Shown piece by piece: positions 39,901 to 47,636 of a DNA stretch of 48,822 nt. Made by a program: the position numbers and the translations under genes. The notes under the pieces are model-generated. The model saw only the letters and a list, made by a program, of their open reading frames with translations, was not told where the DNA came from and made no database searches. Every line of letters begins with the position of its first letter. Within the stretch, counting starts at the first letter, position 1. The stretch spans positions 1 to 48,822 of IMG/VR virus record IMGVR_UViG_3300021185_001399, one strand, 5' to 3'. This DNA is from a virus.

Positions 39901-41766
39901 GTAAAGTTTGCCCAAGTAAATAAAGATTTACTAGTAAAAGCTGTAGATAGTACTAAGGATTTAAGTGATAATGAGAGATTACAAATCTTATATGCTTTTA
40001 GTAGGTTAAACAAAATAAAAAACTGGACTGCAAAAATGAGACCCGCAGTTGTGTTATCACAAGGGTTGCCTCAAAATGTTCCAACTACTAAGAAGAACAT
40101 TAAAGACTTACAAGAGCTGTTTGGAAAAGATGCTCAAGCTGATGTTACTTCAATTTTTAAAAGCAAAACATGGCAAAGTACTAACCTTAAAGTCTTTAGT
40201 CAGATTTACCAAGATTTATTACCAAATGTTCTTTTAACAATGTCTCCAGAGTTTGCAGAAATATTAAGTCCGGTTAATGATAATCTAGATATTGATAATA
40301 ATAAATTTGGATTTGATACTGCAGCAAAGGTAGAACAAGATTTACTTTCTTACTTAACAATAAAGAGCTATAAACATTTGCTAAACAATAGTTCTAGCAA
40401 TGCAGCACCGGTTACAAATAATTTAATTTATCCTGGTCCAATAAATGAAGCAGACTTATCTATTGTTAAAATGATAAGAGATGAAAAAACAAGAAGGTCA
40501 GAGAACAATGAAGAAAGTAATTTCTTTTTAGATTCATTTGTAGGAACTGAGTATGCAACAGACAATGGAAATACTACAGGATTAAACATAGCTACTTCAA
40601 ATACTTGGAGAAGATTAAATGCAGCAAACTTGATTGACCTTCAAACCTCCTTTGCAAAATTATATGGTGGATTGGAAACAAGAGATTTAGCAATATCTAT
40701 TCTTCATTATATGATGGTTAAAGACGGCTTGCAATTAAAGTATGGTTCTTTATTAAAAGCAATGAGTCCTTTTGTTATGGAAAAGTATCTTAATAATGTA
40801 AATACAGTTGAACTAGCATTAAAAGGAATTATACCTTATGAGAAAGCATTTGGTATAACAAAAGAAGAACTTATAAAAGAATTTAAAGAGGGTTACCTAG
40901 AATCTAATCCAACAGGACCTATACTACGCAACTATAAGACAAGCGATGTTGAGTATCTTCCTGTTGAAGAAGTAGTCTATATCAAAGATGAAATGGAAGA
41001 CAATGGTAAAATGATTGATTACTTTAGATTAGACCTTAGTGATGCTATGTCTAAAACATATAAACTCTTTAAACGTGATGAGGAAGCAGATGTTGTAGAT
41101 GGAAAAGTTGTATATAGATTAGTTCCATCAATGGGATCTAACCAGCAATTTGCTGCCGGTTTTGTAGGTGGTCCAAGATTAACATATATTCAGACAAGAA
41201 ATATTAATAGTAATACTCCAGTTAATGATGTTATTAGATCAGAACAACCAATACAACAAACTGATGAAGCTGGTGCAAGCGTTGGTGTTAGTGCTGTAGA
41301 AACACAACAAAAACAAGATATATTAAGAACTCCAGGTGCAATTATTGAAGTTACAAATAACAGTGTAGAGGTAAAAGAAAATGATGAACAAGCTAATACT
41401 AATATAGCAGACACAGCAAAAGCACTTGAAGCCTTGTCAGATTTGACAGCAAGTGGTACCTTTGATGAAGTAGCTAATGCTGAAATGGAGAATAACTCAC
41501 AGACCTTAGATACTAGGACTGAAGAACAACAAAGTCAAGAAAACCAATTAAAGCTAGATTTAGCTGAGTCAGAAGAAATGAGTGAGGTTGTAAGTCTTGA
41601 GAAATGGTGGTCTGATAATGTTGCTGGTAATACAGAAGCAGAAAAGAAAATGAGTGAACAAGGTATAAACTCTTTGCAAGATGCTATGTTTGCATATGGA
41701 GATTTGTTTTCACAAACAGAGCTTGGAGAACAAGAACTAATAGATAGACTTAAATGTTTACTATAA
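27994..41766 (+). CDS. Giant virion RNA polymerase fusion (membrane-active N-terminus, zincin protease, RNAP)
   Basis: 4590 aa. About 240-275 and 523-610 are Gly/Ala-rich hydrophobic helices (YTGGILISIAAEELVLAGVT; MSGFLMGGLVQPVQRAF) that could insert into membranes. About 620-1300 is charged helix. H2146-E-A-F-H2150 is a zincin HExxH site, with a candidate third ligand in ENEFIEEY (2204-2211). Around 3580-3630 the segment RIPTQDKHSAVNIKIVDFLP ... GADFDIDKVYAKI carries D3621-F-D3623-I-D3625, the DFDID signature of crAss-like virion RNA polymerase (phi14:2 gp66 type), equivalent to DFDGD of cellular RNAP. The C-terminal 250 residues are Glu/Gln/Asn-rich. The stand-alone phi14:2 enzyme is about 2180 aa, so this is roughly twice as long. 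It should be packaged, injected and used for early transcription; protease and membrane roles are inferred. Confidence 0.85.
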   Translation: MENESKTPLQQLNREAERPAPSVIPDGQFRFEPIEELFETPEENFNNYAMSGDLAADDISGVNEYTAAIDKYGVGAMASLGIADPGPATDTYNPVTQSRPDNTENTFSMTKRLLTLNDTPVSEKKVAPAFTGMRQTQFMRYFEHPEFDKLGYSPYSNMESFYNANSTIYDDFSRMRGNWWSLVGTGLSSVYGSMFSGSDYLEPDLDSATAFEDKMGIMNSTRGGFGGFMNNLAANSAYTGGILISIAAEELVLAGVTALSGGTAAPVTIVKTGANVVKGVKGFFSFTKMYERTRDILKQAKAIENARDFWVAAKGGERLKAAGNLLGRGFTPNTVKAFRDIKTAKNAGQNMSNLAKMNAKFGGFYRDMRAVNLAMAESKLEAGMAYNQVLKNGMNNYAAANGGQGVDEYEMARINNAADQAAFKTMMANAPIIYASNWLVLGNALGGFQRGIQRTIGSAFGKGIAKNVINTAGKKVVDAAGKVIKNPFKYLGGKEKGFLGLKRLGAKIKAAGGWKSVAGSGGIVMLDYFAANVAEGIQEVSQEAISAATVGYYTEILQNPAQGGVALQNQMILSAMGDQFSGEGFNVFMSGFLMGGLVQPVQRAFMQGVPSIYKYGLQEAGIGLATAKQKETFAEFRKTRDEMIEKIVDSYNKSWNEQAIDPSELFDVNRLNFMIQKEMAEKMKKSAYQQDFFGFKDAEDAAKFQQFFTMFETNGTRHFRDQLLGFLDMTDTELADAFPGVSNKDKKDGKLRKRINETIIQMDKMEENYNKLKDKYVNPFDENKFNRKTQEKEYINELVARAGYDHARYLYMFTNESFMSAVSRADGIYSKLEAEPLFAKMAASDITTLLDPESIEREIVILQEEIDAFEGASVKGAPTASSPKQEKITRLKAIQKIVTDKKNRFKNGTFKRNKALKDSLRNEFKNYVRFLAKEQGSFVNEDNIDAALVDIVDYYALDNRAKVYDKAIEFMNNPEKFAEMVERSQALSKNRLEGRAKEMKAALEKYTDITLANQLINDLAKDPVGAYADEAQMVLFLQTGNADFLIDFYDENGKVVEGVHDIKFKMIQSLINVYKSTKTDQTSEEEITQEEKDEAKRQDVDEQKSDLDVMLENAGIKLTVDTITISPYLDEVLRRSYRSYKSRMAAAGKTSLSVQEWKNSAEAQELKNVFNAIKQVWAAGTMTKNAAGETVYTSPIEQSLVDSDTGFQDFLSTPKQELLAENPLITSILNQTTVKLDDIYEQPDVADNIEVTEKPLKEGVIADLYKRVVKVPGQEPITIYELLDKKGNKLSSDLLDFVDQQFESTRGTFNENAAATAYDALSALDDQAPDSTTFEFDGVSGLFYGMSIYKGSEKYIIIQKPNSSKKFGKNQKLRVIKESNNVGPISTRKFEYIKQGEFKNVFSVEEITMDVLDDSVSKLDIQSLLSPYAHANRSDKKGLSDEQIAQALTYENAEGKERLKAILKELTPAEREQLEFVVYRNPNPQTVKEYSVQNMSGYQYKSSNPLIKRYSSEYVVGIRINNTVTQDRINQKLLEKKIQPSDSPDGIFAYMNNASFLIKDQLTGANVDPRSMNLRQAQNVMYTPFGKSITTEEQLKEIQKAFTLNSMLTTTFNNLGVAEEKQYFSIKDLPFNIKLDSKGGRIVYSKGNPVYMPALDYQYADENNNYFIFDLKYDKKQGGRIFNYTTSATDEVDLKNKVLNQLEKQGITRDSLLAGTDRYLAAVKLPNGTYALVNLKAVTYTKEEKEALFVEIVDKAKEIQAIKDDLKRNAAAVKYNEELSDKLFLSSYPGNLLDLKVGQDGSIFIQLDQQKGEEIVNIESVSIDFPVVNSDTSAVKIIESLITKYNKLEKVAANNAQVRDKNIRKSFASGAPAQDIVDKSTTEVGIEVVTDNSLVLSAESDAILAQQAVAFASVRPKNEDKRIEEEVALPEISEESDDSVLDMSEEELISRIDNDFQGHPVGIEHIINKMLRGEPLNEAEEKMMNNPVISNGVNLRVAAAGGIGSLKPQEKTKETTLDKEKAKLKELKATLTEGLKGAAKIDALDESKEYQKQLAIVKKLSKTANKLVEATTEVERIEDYNEFLDWANESLPSIIGIEDVLTLADNGITKGYKRVGAFVLDIHKIAGGVSVNGTVYVGANNPFKYHEAFHGVFRMLLTQEQIDRYRKLGKSELKSKYGSKYKAELEKFRTTAKQYEDLSDIELENEFIEEYLADEFEAFKKDPRSTKTNTEIKSFFTKIIEWIKGVLSKYTPNELQTLYENIDAGKFKSATVQLNEFTSDAGITVANALVRHDVVSKDENVSGFLYVDSMVIDPLIRSMAGMFITRVNNLEEESYNPEDVYKSIARDFRILLDPEDASNKILGAGKIKQLEELEDAFTNYPEDIKKEVFGLINIISDQDNESEFKSEAEEDSTGLRKADEFDKDASEIGGFNSLTKKVRSYIATSTMKDVDFFGKTELTEGEPLIVPVKFNEAYNGLLKAVSNISDQAVMLRRMYSYSRLNPNMAAVVDKLFNDANLDIKSLSSESPFINVTNASLLQSIVKGFENYKVDYIFNERDGAGNILIYTASERDDINSQLDEWSQAYITKRKEMNLDESGQKIDDLLDLVKNMSLVLGDKTKYLTSEKSDEKAREHSQKLFDLTGIRLSPMYLNYSYIKTFDYAKLDPEQKILYNAYSIEPISEQFLVTLYDLMYRDDNIFSKKSDGMASRLTYISLNNAIFDESIGASSFINPNGDLVYGHQLPTYHLKAISALNNPKKIDQLSNDEYLSNNYLLNNEAFRNLSSQGRIKVTRIAGSKIKSIVTTDLNDSVAEDILNTSLEDSKSTQSFGEFTPKEFAVSLINNYVSNFNRRTGKVDSVEGVGKLPIATAPVFLRVMEAANTGDLTSLPVIKAVTMKGENVELTPQLVNAFIDRIASEFERINREAIAFGELGGDIQGYNDSMQGRAFSFANTGLLLDPITQQTLANVAINAGKQKQVMTFDQGVKLAIGVSRSTIKNEVTSSLNGAFEEFNELITKLKVKDNLSTQVRQGLTIGQGVARTMVDLAGSQLNLNTNESHNLQQIFFNNWINSASINDLLLGDQAMTLQSMVDKVKRAKLNNAAYYSAYSVLSAPELGINHASTNFDMFVFDEITEQSSLTGNDIDSADAQAYITTKGSRYATFGFGRLSPSMASMYDTLDIGQAPNSDAIFGTEDKPIGLAKKQELINSKKYVYMDGKTAVKMSVTVLTKEYTSNYNAELGKWEPKPTKEQLHYLREQMEANEEANKNFAMAAPLSAVKMMKNTVNKLNDDSSGFDLSQNLKSTKLSTEYLGLQVIQPSNKMEITDMTQIKDIITSEQDDTVKIPGLGLNEKGETMNVGDVRRLYNAATSQRVILKYKNKRNLVFTFDTALDEFKLSKKKGAITPNLGAFLDYAQNSLKASGSASNLLEFFTSDKNEQKFNLNNPFTAKKYEQLFLSYFSKGTLREKVPGTALALVSSFGTRYYRKVYEVKNGIPVRSEILRESQYKGDFADRVPGDGVYPEGIVILDVLRTGLMGYTNPADASTKTGERYSEVVMPAMDKNVMDLIANTDAKIPDAISKMFGVRIPTQDKHSAVNIKIVDFLPAYYGSSAIFPKEIVEVSGADFDIDKVYAKIKEYYLDDNNNFIEFGQGDPYTEYVKNINNLTAKPDTVYNKAASMFNNDQLAIRMDNALSPQEMNRLTDQEGENKFNEDSLRAALMLGLPATKKQFTDYVEKHGNPNEAVLNNKILDYNYALAGNEGMTGTELLQQDLKKDLPIAYQAADIEVLKTAFNNLVANPDIQLFKDRQDSPVDVDSLTGMIKSFEANKGAAIGAVVLPNVYLNLLTEYNIDLFKPFKLGNVPYNGFGGKIINGERKQDIISSLVTMETDNAKERFISKLGLNIHAVGMAANMISLGIPLETTLLLLNSAEVRDLYDLSQNKVDNTSPNLKMLLDSRIASLKAKVTEEKNKNGKVKFAQVNKDLLVKAVDSTKDLSDNERLQILYAFSRLNKIKNWTAKMRPAVVLSQGLPQNVPTTKKNIKDLQELFGKDAQADVTSIFKSKTWQSTNLKVFSQIYQDLLPNVLLTMSPEFAEILSPVNDNLDIDNNKFGFDTAAKVEQDLLSYLTIKSYKHLLNNSSSNAAPVTNNLIYPGPINEADLSIVKMIRDEKTRRSENNEESNFFLDSFVGTEYATDNGNTTGLNIATSNTWRRLNAANLIDLQTSFAKLYGGLETRDLAISILHYMMVKDGLQLKYGSLLKAMSPFVMEKYLNNVNTVELALKGIIPYEKAFGITKEELIKEFKEGYLESNPTGPILRNYKTSDVEYLPVEEVVYIKDEMEDNGKMIDYFRLDLSDAMSKTYKLFKRDEEADVVDGKVVYRLVPSMGSNQQFAAGFVGGPRLTYIQTRNINSNTPVNDVIRSEQPIQQTDEAGASVGVSAVETQQKQDILRTPGAIIEVTNNSVEVKENDEQANTNIADTAKALEALSDLTASGTFDEVANAEMENNSQTLDTRTEEQQSQENQLKLDLAESEEMSEVVSLEKWWSDNVAGNTEAEKKMSEQGINSLQDAMFAYGDLFSQTELGEQELIDRLKCLL

Positions 41767-41780
41767 TAAAAAGATAAGAA

Positions 41781-44700
41781 ATGGCTAAATGTTATAATAG
41801 AAATGATCCGGGATATCAAGCATTAAAAGATGTTTATAAGTCTGATTTACGTACTTCTCAAGTTATTAGTAATTGGCAAGAAGTAAATGAATCTGATATT
41901 TTTCCAAGTCCTGTTCAAGCTAAAGCAATGGTTTCTGATCAAAAGATTGCATTTAGTTTACAACAAAAAGATTTTGGTAAAGCTGTGCTTGATAATATAA
42001 GAAGGGAAAAAATTGGAAGCAGGTTGGCGGGACAGTTTCTTATAAACAATTCTAATCCTGATACCTTACTATATGATGAGTCTTTTTTGCAAAATAATTT
42101 AAAAAGATTTTATAGGTATTTAGAAATTAATAATATACCTGAGTCAGCTTTTAGTGTAACCAGAACAAAACAAAGCTATAAAATAGAAGCAATTGATAGT
42201 GTATTTACTAGAAGAGATTTATTAGAAAAATCAAGATCATGGGATACAAATAGATCAAGAGCTGTAGTGATGCATTTAAAAAGAATGTTTCCACAGGTTA
42301 ATGTAAAAATGATATCAGTTGCACAAGCTAGAGTATTATTAGAAAGCTTACCAAAGTACAATACCAAAGATATAGGATTTAAAAATGTTAAGTCTTTTTA
42401 TTATAATGGAGTAGCATACTTAATTAAAGGTAGGGTTACTGATGAAATAGCAATTGAAGAAATGTTGCATCCTTTTATAGATGCAGTAAAAATGGAAAAT
42501 GAACAACTGTTTAATAATTTATTAGATGAAGCAGTAACTAATTTTCCTGAACTATCTGAGCAAATTAAAGATGCATACAATAATCAATCTAGAAATTTTA
42601 GTGAAACTGAAAGAGACCTAGAAATTGTAACGCAAGCTTTAGCCAGACACTTCAAAAAAGAATATGAAAGCAAACCAACAAAAGGTTTCTTAAATGCAAT
42701 TGGTGAATTATTAGAGTGGTTTAAAAGTGTTATAGAGAACTTAAGCATTTATCTGACAGGTAAACCTTTACCTGTGTCAGCTATAGTAGCTAGTACATCT
42801 ATGAGTGATATTGCAAAACTGCTAAATACAGAAGGTATACAATTTAAGTTAGAGAAAAGGGTAAATGGAAATGTAAGGTATAGCTTATCAAAAGAAAAAG
42901 CATCTGAATTAAAAGCAATAAGAGCTAAAGCAAACCCTCTTCAAAGACCAATAGTAGATCAAATATTTAATTTAGCTCAGCTTTACGATGAACAAGTGCA
43001 TCAGTTTTCTGCTTCTGAAAAAAATGCTGCTGCTGGTGATACACTGGTAATATTAAATGAAGAAGATCATGTATACTATAATCCAAATAAAACTAAGGAT
43101 GTATATACATCAGCTACAACAGCTATCAAAGGAGTATTATCTCCAACTAAAGTAGTTGAACACAGGCTGAATCTTGAAATTGGTAATGAGGTAGATACTT
43201 TATTAGAAGGGGTTATTGGAAATTTAAAATTTAATGCTGCATATAAAAACCTAAAGACTAATAATATATCTAAGGAAAAAGCAAAAGAAGTATATGATAC
43301 ATTAGATTCTATAATAGAAAACTACCGTGAGACAGGATCACTTATTTTATCACAAGTAGTATTGTTTGATGAAGAATCAAAAATAGCAGGTATGGCTGAT
43401 ATTTTTATTATTGATGCAAAGGGTAAGGTTAGAATTTTTGACTTAAAGACAAGCAAGAATAACCTAGATGATGTAAATGATGATGGTATTAAAAAATATA
43501 ATTTTCCATATTCATTAGGTAATGACAGTAAACTGATAGAACACGGTGTAACTAAGTTGTCTACAAGAGCACAACATAATCTACAAGTAGCTTTATACAG
43601 AAGAATGACTGAGAATATGGGCTATGAAGTTGCATATGATGAGTTTGCTATGGCAACCATACACTTCCATGTAGGTGTTGATGGAAAAGGTGTTGATCAA
43701 GTATTTAATGGTGAAATAAATTATGATAGAATTGAGCCACATCCAATAAGCACACAGTTAGATAAAGTAAACAAATTAATACCTATATCAAGAAATTCTG
43801 CTAAGAAAGATTCTTTGTCCAAAAAACAACGTGATGCATACAATGCAAGGTGGGATGGTAAAAATGAAAAGACAGAAACAACAGAGCAAGATAAAAAGGA
43901 TGCAGAAGGCTATACAGAATATAATATTCATGCTGGTCTACTAGAAGACTATATGGGTAAACTAATTGCTAAGAGAGATCTTATACCTTTAGTAAAGAAT
44001 AGTATTTACATTCAGTCTACACAGCAGAAAGAGATTGATCAGATATCAAAGACCATTGCATATATTGCAATTGCATTGTCTGAAGATGCCGGAAAACAAT
44101 CAGTTGTTTTATCTGAAGTATTACAGGATGCATTACAACAAATAAAAGAATTTAGGGCATATATGGAAGACCCTAACAACATTGATAAGCCTGAGTATTT
44201 ATCATATGCATTACACTTTGAAAAATATCTAGAAACATTTAAAGGTCTATATGAGTTAACAGATTTAATTGGTTTAAATAATACACAGAAAAATTTAATT
44301 TTATCATTACAAACTCAGCTTAATGCACTAAGTGGGTCTAAATCAAACAGAGGTATTGTTGACAATGCGTTATATGATTACGTTCAAGAGCAAGTAAGAC
44401 AAAAGTCCAGTAATAATTATGGTGGTGAAGGAAGTTACTTTACTAAAGAGGATCTTGATTTGGTCATGGAATTTGCTGCAGATATTGATGGAGTAGAGTA
44501 TCAGACTAGAGACATGGATACATCTGGAGATGTTTTACTTGGTGTCATGGCTAAAATTAGAAAGATACAAACACAAAAATTATTAGATAAGGTATCACAA
44601 AGAGAAAGTATAATTAGAGCTGCAGGGCAAAAACTAGTTAAACTTAATCCTGGTATAGATTTAAAGGATCTTTATAATTTTATGCTTGAGTTTGTAGAAA

Positions 44701-47552
44701 TTGATGGAGAACAAGTGTTTAGTGGACAGTATGTAAAAGCATTAAGTCAAAAATATAATATAAAACAAGATAAATTAAGATCTGTTTTATCAGATAATGA
44801 AGGTACTTGGTATGAGTATAGACCGGTATTTAATTTAGAAGAAGCCCTAAAAACAAAGCAGGGCAGAGAAGATCTTAAGTATAACATAGACTTAGCTAAT
44901 AAGAAAAGAGCATACAGTGATTTTTTTCAAGCAGAAGATAAAGATGAAAATGATAAGTTAATTGATGGGATGTACCATAAGTATACTCAAGAATTTAAAA
45001 ATGCAAGAGCTAAATATGAAGTTTGGAATCCTGGAACTGAAGCAGCTACAAGGGGTTATTGGCAAAAAAGAGAAAACGTTCCACATGCAGAATGGATTAC
45101 ATACCGTGCTAGGTACTTTGATAGAAAACCTTATACAAAGGCAAACAGGGTAAACGGTACACCGGATGGTACAATTCAGATTGTGGGAGAAGAGTTTGAT
45201 GCTGTAAGACCAGAGTATGTAGAAGCAGTACTGGAGCCAAGAAACGGTGACAGCATGACTAATCCAAAATACAAAGCTATTATGGATCCTAGTAAAACAG
45301 ATGCGTTATCTATTGCACAAAGAGAGTTTTATGAAATGTATGTAAGTATGTTTGAAGAAGACCTTCTTAAAAAAATACCTATTGGTATAGCAGCTGACAT
45401 GTTAGGAAGAGCACCTTTAGTAATGAATAGGTTATTAGATCAAGTGTCTAATAAAGGAACGTTATATAGTAAGATGTACGCTAAGGCTGCCCGTACTAAG
45501 GCCTGGAATATGTTTAAAACAACTCAGCAGCAAAAAAACATACAAGTAGATAATCAGGGTTATATAATAAATCAACTTCCAATATACTATACAGGTAAAC
45601 CAAGAACAGATGAAGAAAGAGCTAGTGTTCAAAAAGATATTGATATATTAAAAGGTCAATACAAAAAGAACAAAATAACAAGAGATCAATACAAAGCTGA
45701 TATTGCTATTTTAAATGGTAAGATGTCTAAGCTTATGTCTACTCCGGCATTGGGTCAAATAGATACAGATATGGCTTCTAGTTTACTTAAGTTTAGTGCA
45801 ATGGCAGAGAACTTTGAAACAATGGGTCAAATTGATGATACATTAAATGCTTTTGTTAAAGTTATTGAAGAGAGAACATATACACCTGCTCCGTCAGCTG
45901 GATTAAACTTAGTTAGTAGAACAGCTAATAAGGTAATATCTAACATAGGTACTAAAGTTAATAGAACAGAACAACAAAAGAATGTTGTAAGAAGAGCTAA
46001 AAAGTTTATGTCAATGGTTCATTATGATAATGAATTAGTAACTAAAGGTGCATTTGATAAAATAGCTGATGGTATTATTCAGTTTTCTTCTTTATCATAT
46101 GTAGCATTTAACCCGTTTGGTAACTTTAATAACTACTTAATTGGTAGACTAAACAATAATGTAGAAGCATTAGGGGGTAGATTCTATTCTCAAAGTGCAT
46201 TTAAAAGAGCAACGTGGGAATTTAATAAAAGAGCCCTGCCCGCATTAGTACAAAGAACATCACACGGAGGTGCAGAAGATTTACTTGACGTAGTTACATT
46301 AGGAGTAATACCCGGATTAGCTAAGGCAGATTATAATAAAAAATTGCCTAATAATAAATATGAGGCTTTTGTTGACAGATTTAGAATGATGGATAACATG
46401 GCTGATCTACGTGAACAAAGTTCTGCTACTGATGGAGGTAAAAGCTGGTTTGATAGAGCAACTGAATGGGGTTATATAATGCAGGATGCTGCCGAGTATA
46501 ACTCTCAAACTAAAGTTGGAATGGCTATTTTAATGGATTACATGATAGAAGATGAGGGAGGTAATGCTTTATCTTTATATGATGCTTTTGAATATGATAC
46601 AAAAACTCACAGCAACATTTTAAAACCAGGATATAAGTTTCTTATTAAAAGAGATGGTACAAAGGTTGAATGGAATGATGATATGAGATATGAGATAAGA
46701 AATGAAATTAGAGAAGTCAACAAGCAAATTCACGGTAACTATGCTAAAGACGATAGAATGGTTTTACAATCTCATACTTTAGGAAATCTTGCTGTTCAGT
46801 TTAAAAAGTGGGTAGCTCCTGCAATTAGAGCAAGATATCAAAGAGAATATTTTGATCAAAACTTAGGATGGATGGAAGGTAGATATAGATCTGCTTTATC
46901 ATTTATAAATTATGCAATGAAAGAAGTTTTTGTAAATCAGAATACTCATTTTAAAACAATGGGTAAAGATTATATGGATGCTCAAGTAAACTTTTATAGT
47001 AATGAAAAGTATGGTGTAGATAGAAAGTATGGAGAAGGAGGTAACATGGATCAAAGAGCTAAGAATAAACTATTTGGTTTTTATAGAACTATGGGTGAAT
47101 TAGGAATAATGTTTAGTGTTATGTTTACCTCAATGATACTTGATAAAATTTTAAGAGGAGATGACGATGATACTGATTTTGAAAAAAGACTTAAGAACTT
47201 AACAAGATACCAGGCAGATAGAGCTTATAAAGAACTAGTATTATTTATGCCTTCTTTTGCTGGTGCTAAGCAGATTGATCAAATGGCAAACTCTCCTATT
47301 GCTTCTGCTAGGTCTGTAACAGAAATGTCAGAATTTTTAGAAATGTTTATTGTTGGAAATGCTAGATATGGTTTATCAAAATTAACCGGTAATGAAGAAG
47401 AGTTTTTATCTAATTCTACATATGTATATCAAAGAGGTGATAGAAAAGGAGAATTTAAAGTTCACAAAAACTTTAGAGATGTATTTCCAATAGTTTATTC
47501 AATACAAAAATGGAAATCATATATTAAAAATGCTGATTTCTATATTAAATAA
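41781..47552 (+). CDS. Large virion protein with zincin-like motif and PD-(D/E)XK nuclease
   Basis: 1923 aa. E226-E-M-L-H230 followed by ERDLEIVTQALARHF resembles a degenerate zincin (first His of HExxH replaced by Glu). About 400-640 is a RecB/Cas4-like PD-(D/E)XK nuclease: IAGMAD540 with FDLK556 (D554-L-K556-T) and a preceding helical region. The remainder is long charged helices. About 1680-1770 has KKWVAPAIRARYQREYFDQN and GWMEGRYRSALSF, and about 1765-1800 a hydrophobic stretch (ELGIMFSVMFTSMILDKIL) that may be a membrane helix. It follows the polymerase gene after 14 bases, so it is likely another ejected cargo protein; the nuclease could trim or degrade DNA in the host (inference). The zincin may be inactive. 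Confidence 0.75.
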   Translation: MAKCYNRNDPGYQALKDVYKSDLRTSQVISNWQEVNESDIFPSPVQAKAMVSDQKIAFSLQQKDFGKAVLDNIRREKIGSRLAGQFLINNSNPDTLLYDESFLQNNLKRFYRYLEINNIPESAFSVTRTKQSYKIEAIDSVFTRRDLLEKSRSWDTNRSRAVVMHLKRMFPQVNVKMISVAQARVLLESLPKYNTKDIGFKNVKSFYYNGVAYLIKGRVTDEIAIEEMLHPFIDAVKMENEQLFNNLLDEAVTNFPELSEQIKDAYNNQSRNFSETERDLEIVTQALARHFKKEYESKPTKGFLNAIGELLEWFKSVIENLSIYLTGKPLPVSAIVASTSMSDIAKLLNTEGIQFKLEKRVNGNVRYSLSKEKASELKAIRAKANPLQRPIVDQIFNLAQLYDEQVHQFSASEKNAAAGDTLVILNEEDHVYYNPNKTKDVYTSATTAIKGVLSPTKVVEHRLNLEIGNEVDTLLEGVIGNLKFNAAYKNLKTNNISKEKAKEVYDTLDSIIENYRETGSLILSQVVLFDEESKIAGMADIFIIDAKGKVRIFDLKTSKNNLDDVNDDGIKKYNFPYSLGNDSKLIEHGVTKLSTRAQHNLQVALYRRMTENMGYEVAYDEFAMATIHFHVGVDGKGVDQVFNGEINYDRIEPHPISTQLDKVNKLIPISRNSAKKDSLSKKQRDAYNARWDGKNEKTETTEQDKKDAEGYTEYNIHAGLLEDYMGKLIAKRDLIPLVKNSIYIQSTQQKEIDQISKTIAYIAIALSEDAGKQSVVLSEVLQDALQQIKEFRAYMEDPNNIDKPEYLSYALHFEKYLETFKGLYELTDLIGLNNTQKNLILSLQTQLNALSGSKSNRGIVDNALYDYVQEQVRQKSSNNYGGEGSYFTKEDLDLVMEFAADIDGVEYQTRDMDTSGDVLLGVMAKIRKIQTQKLLDKVSQRESIIRAAGQKLVKLNPGIDLKDLYNFMLEFVEIDGEQVFSGQYVKALSQKYNIKQDKLRSVLSDNEGTWYEYRPVFNLEEALKTKQGREDLKYNIDLANKKRAYSDFFQAEDKDENDKLIDGMYHKYTQEFKNARAKYEVWNPGTEAATRGYWQKRENVPHAEWITYRARYFDRKPYTKANRVNGTPDGTIQIVGEEFDAVRPEYVEAVLEPRNGDSMTNPKYKAIMDPSKTDALSIAQREFYEMYVSMFEEDLLKKIPIGIAADMLGRAPLVMNRLLDQVSNKGTLYSKMYAKAARTKAWNMFKTTQQQKNIQVDNQGYIINQLPIYYTGKPRTDEERASVQKDIDILKGQYKKNKITRDQYKADIAILNGKMSKLMSTPALGQIDTDMASSLLKFSAMAENFETMGQIDDTLNAFVKVIEERTYTPAPSAGLNLVSRTANKVISNIGTKVNRTEQQKNVVRRAKKFMSMVHYDNELVTKGAFDKIADGIIQFSSLSYVAFNPFGNFNNYLIGRLNNNVEALGGRFYSQSAFKRATWEFNKRALPALVQRTSHGGAEDLLDVVTLGVIPGLAKADYNKKLPNNKYEAFVDRFRMMDNMADLREQSSATDGGKSWFDRATEWGYIMQDAAEYNSQTKVGMAILMDYMIEDEGGNALSLYDAFEYDTKTHSNILKPGYKFLIKRDGTKVEWNDDMRYEIRNEIREVNKQIHGNYAKDDRMVLQSHTLGNLAVQFKKWVAPAIRARYQREYFDQNLGWMEGRYRSALSFINYAMKEVFVNQNTHFKTMGKDYMDAQVNFYSNEKYGVDRKYGEGGNMDQRAKNKLFGFYRTMGELGIMFSVMFTSMILDKILRGDDDDTDFEKRLKNLTRYQADRAYKELVLFMPSFAGAKQIDQMANSPIASARSVTEMSEFLEMFIVGNARYGLSKLTGNEEEFLSNSTYVYQRGDRKGEFKVHKNFRDVFPIVYSIQKWKSYIKNADFYIK

Positions 47553-47590
47553 GACAAATTAACAGGTTTAAATCTGATAGATGACATATA

Positions 47591-47612
47591 ATTTACTTAT
47601 ATTATAGTATAC
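47591..47612 (+). promoter_or_regulatory. Possible AT promoter before lysis genes
   Basis: ATTTACTTATATTATAGTATAC shares ACTTATAT-A/T-T with the element at 24663 but lacks TTTG. It lies in the 84-base gap 46 bases before the lipoprotein ATG. The following ATGTATAGT (47621-47629) also occurs at 2088-2096 behind copy 1 of the AT element. Confidence 0.3.
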
Positions 47613-47636
47613 AGGCTAAGATGTATAGTGTAAACT

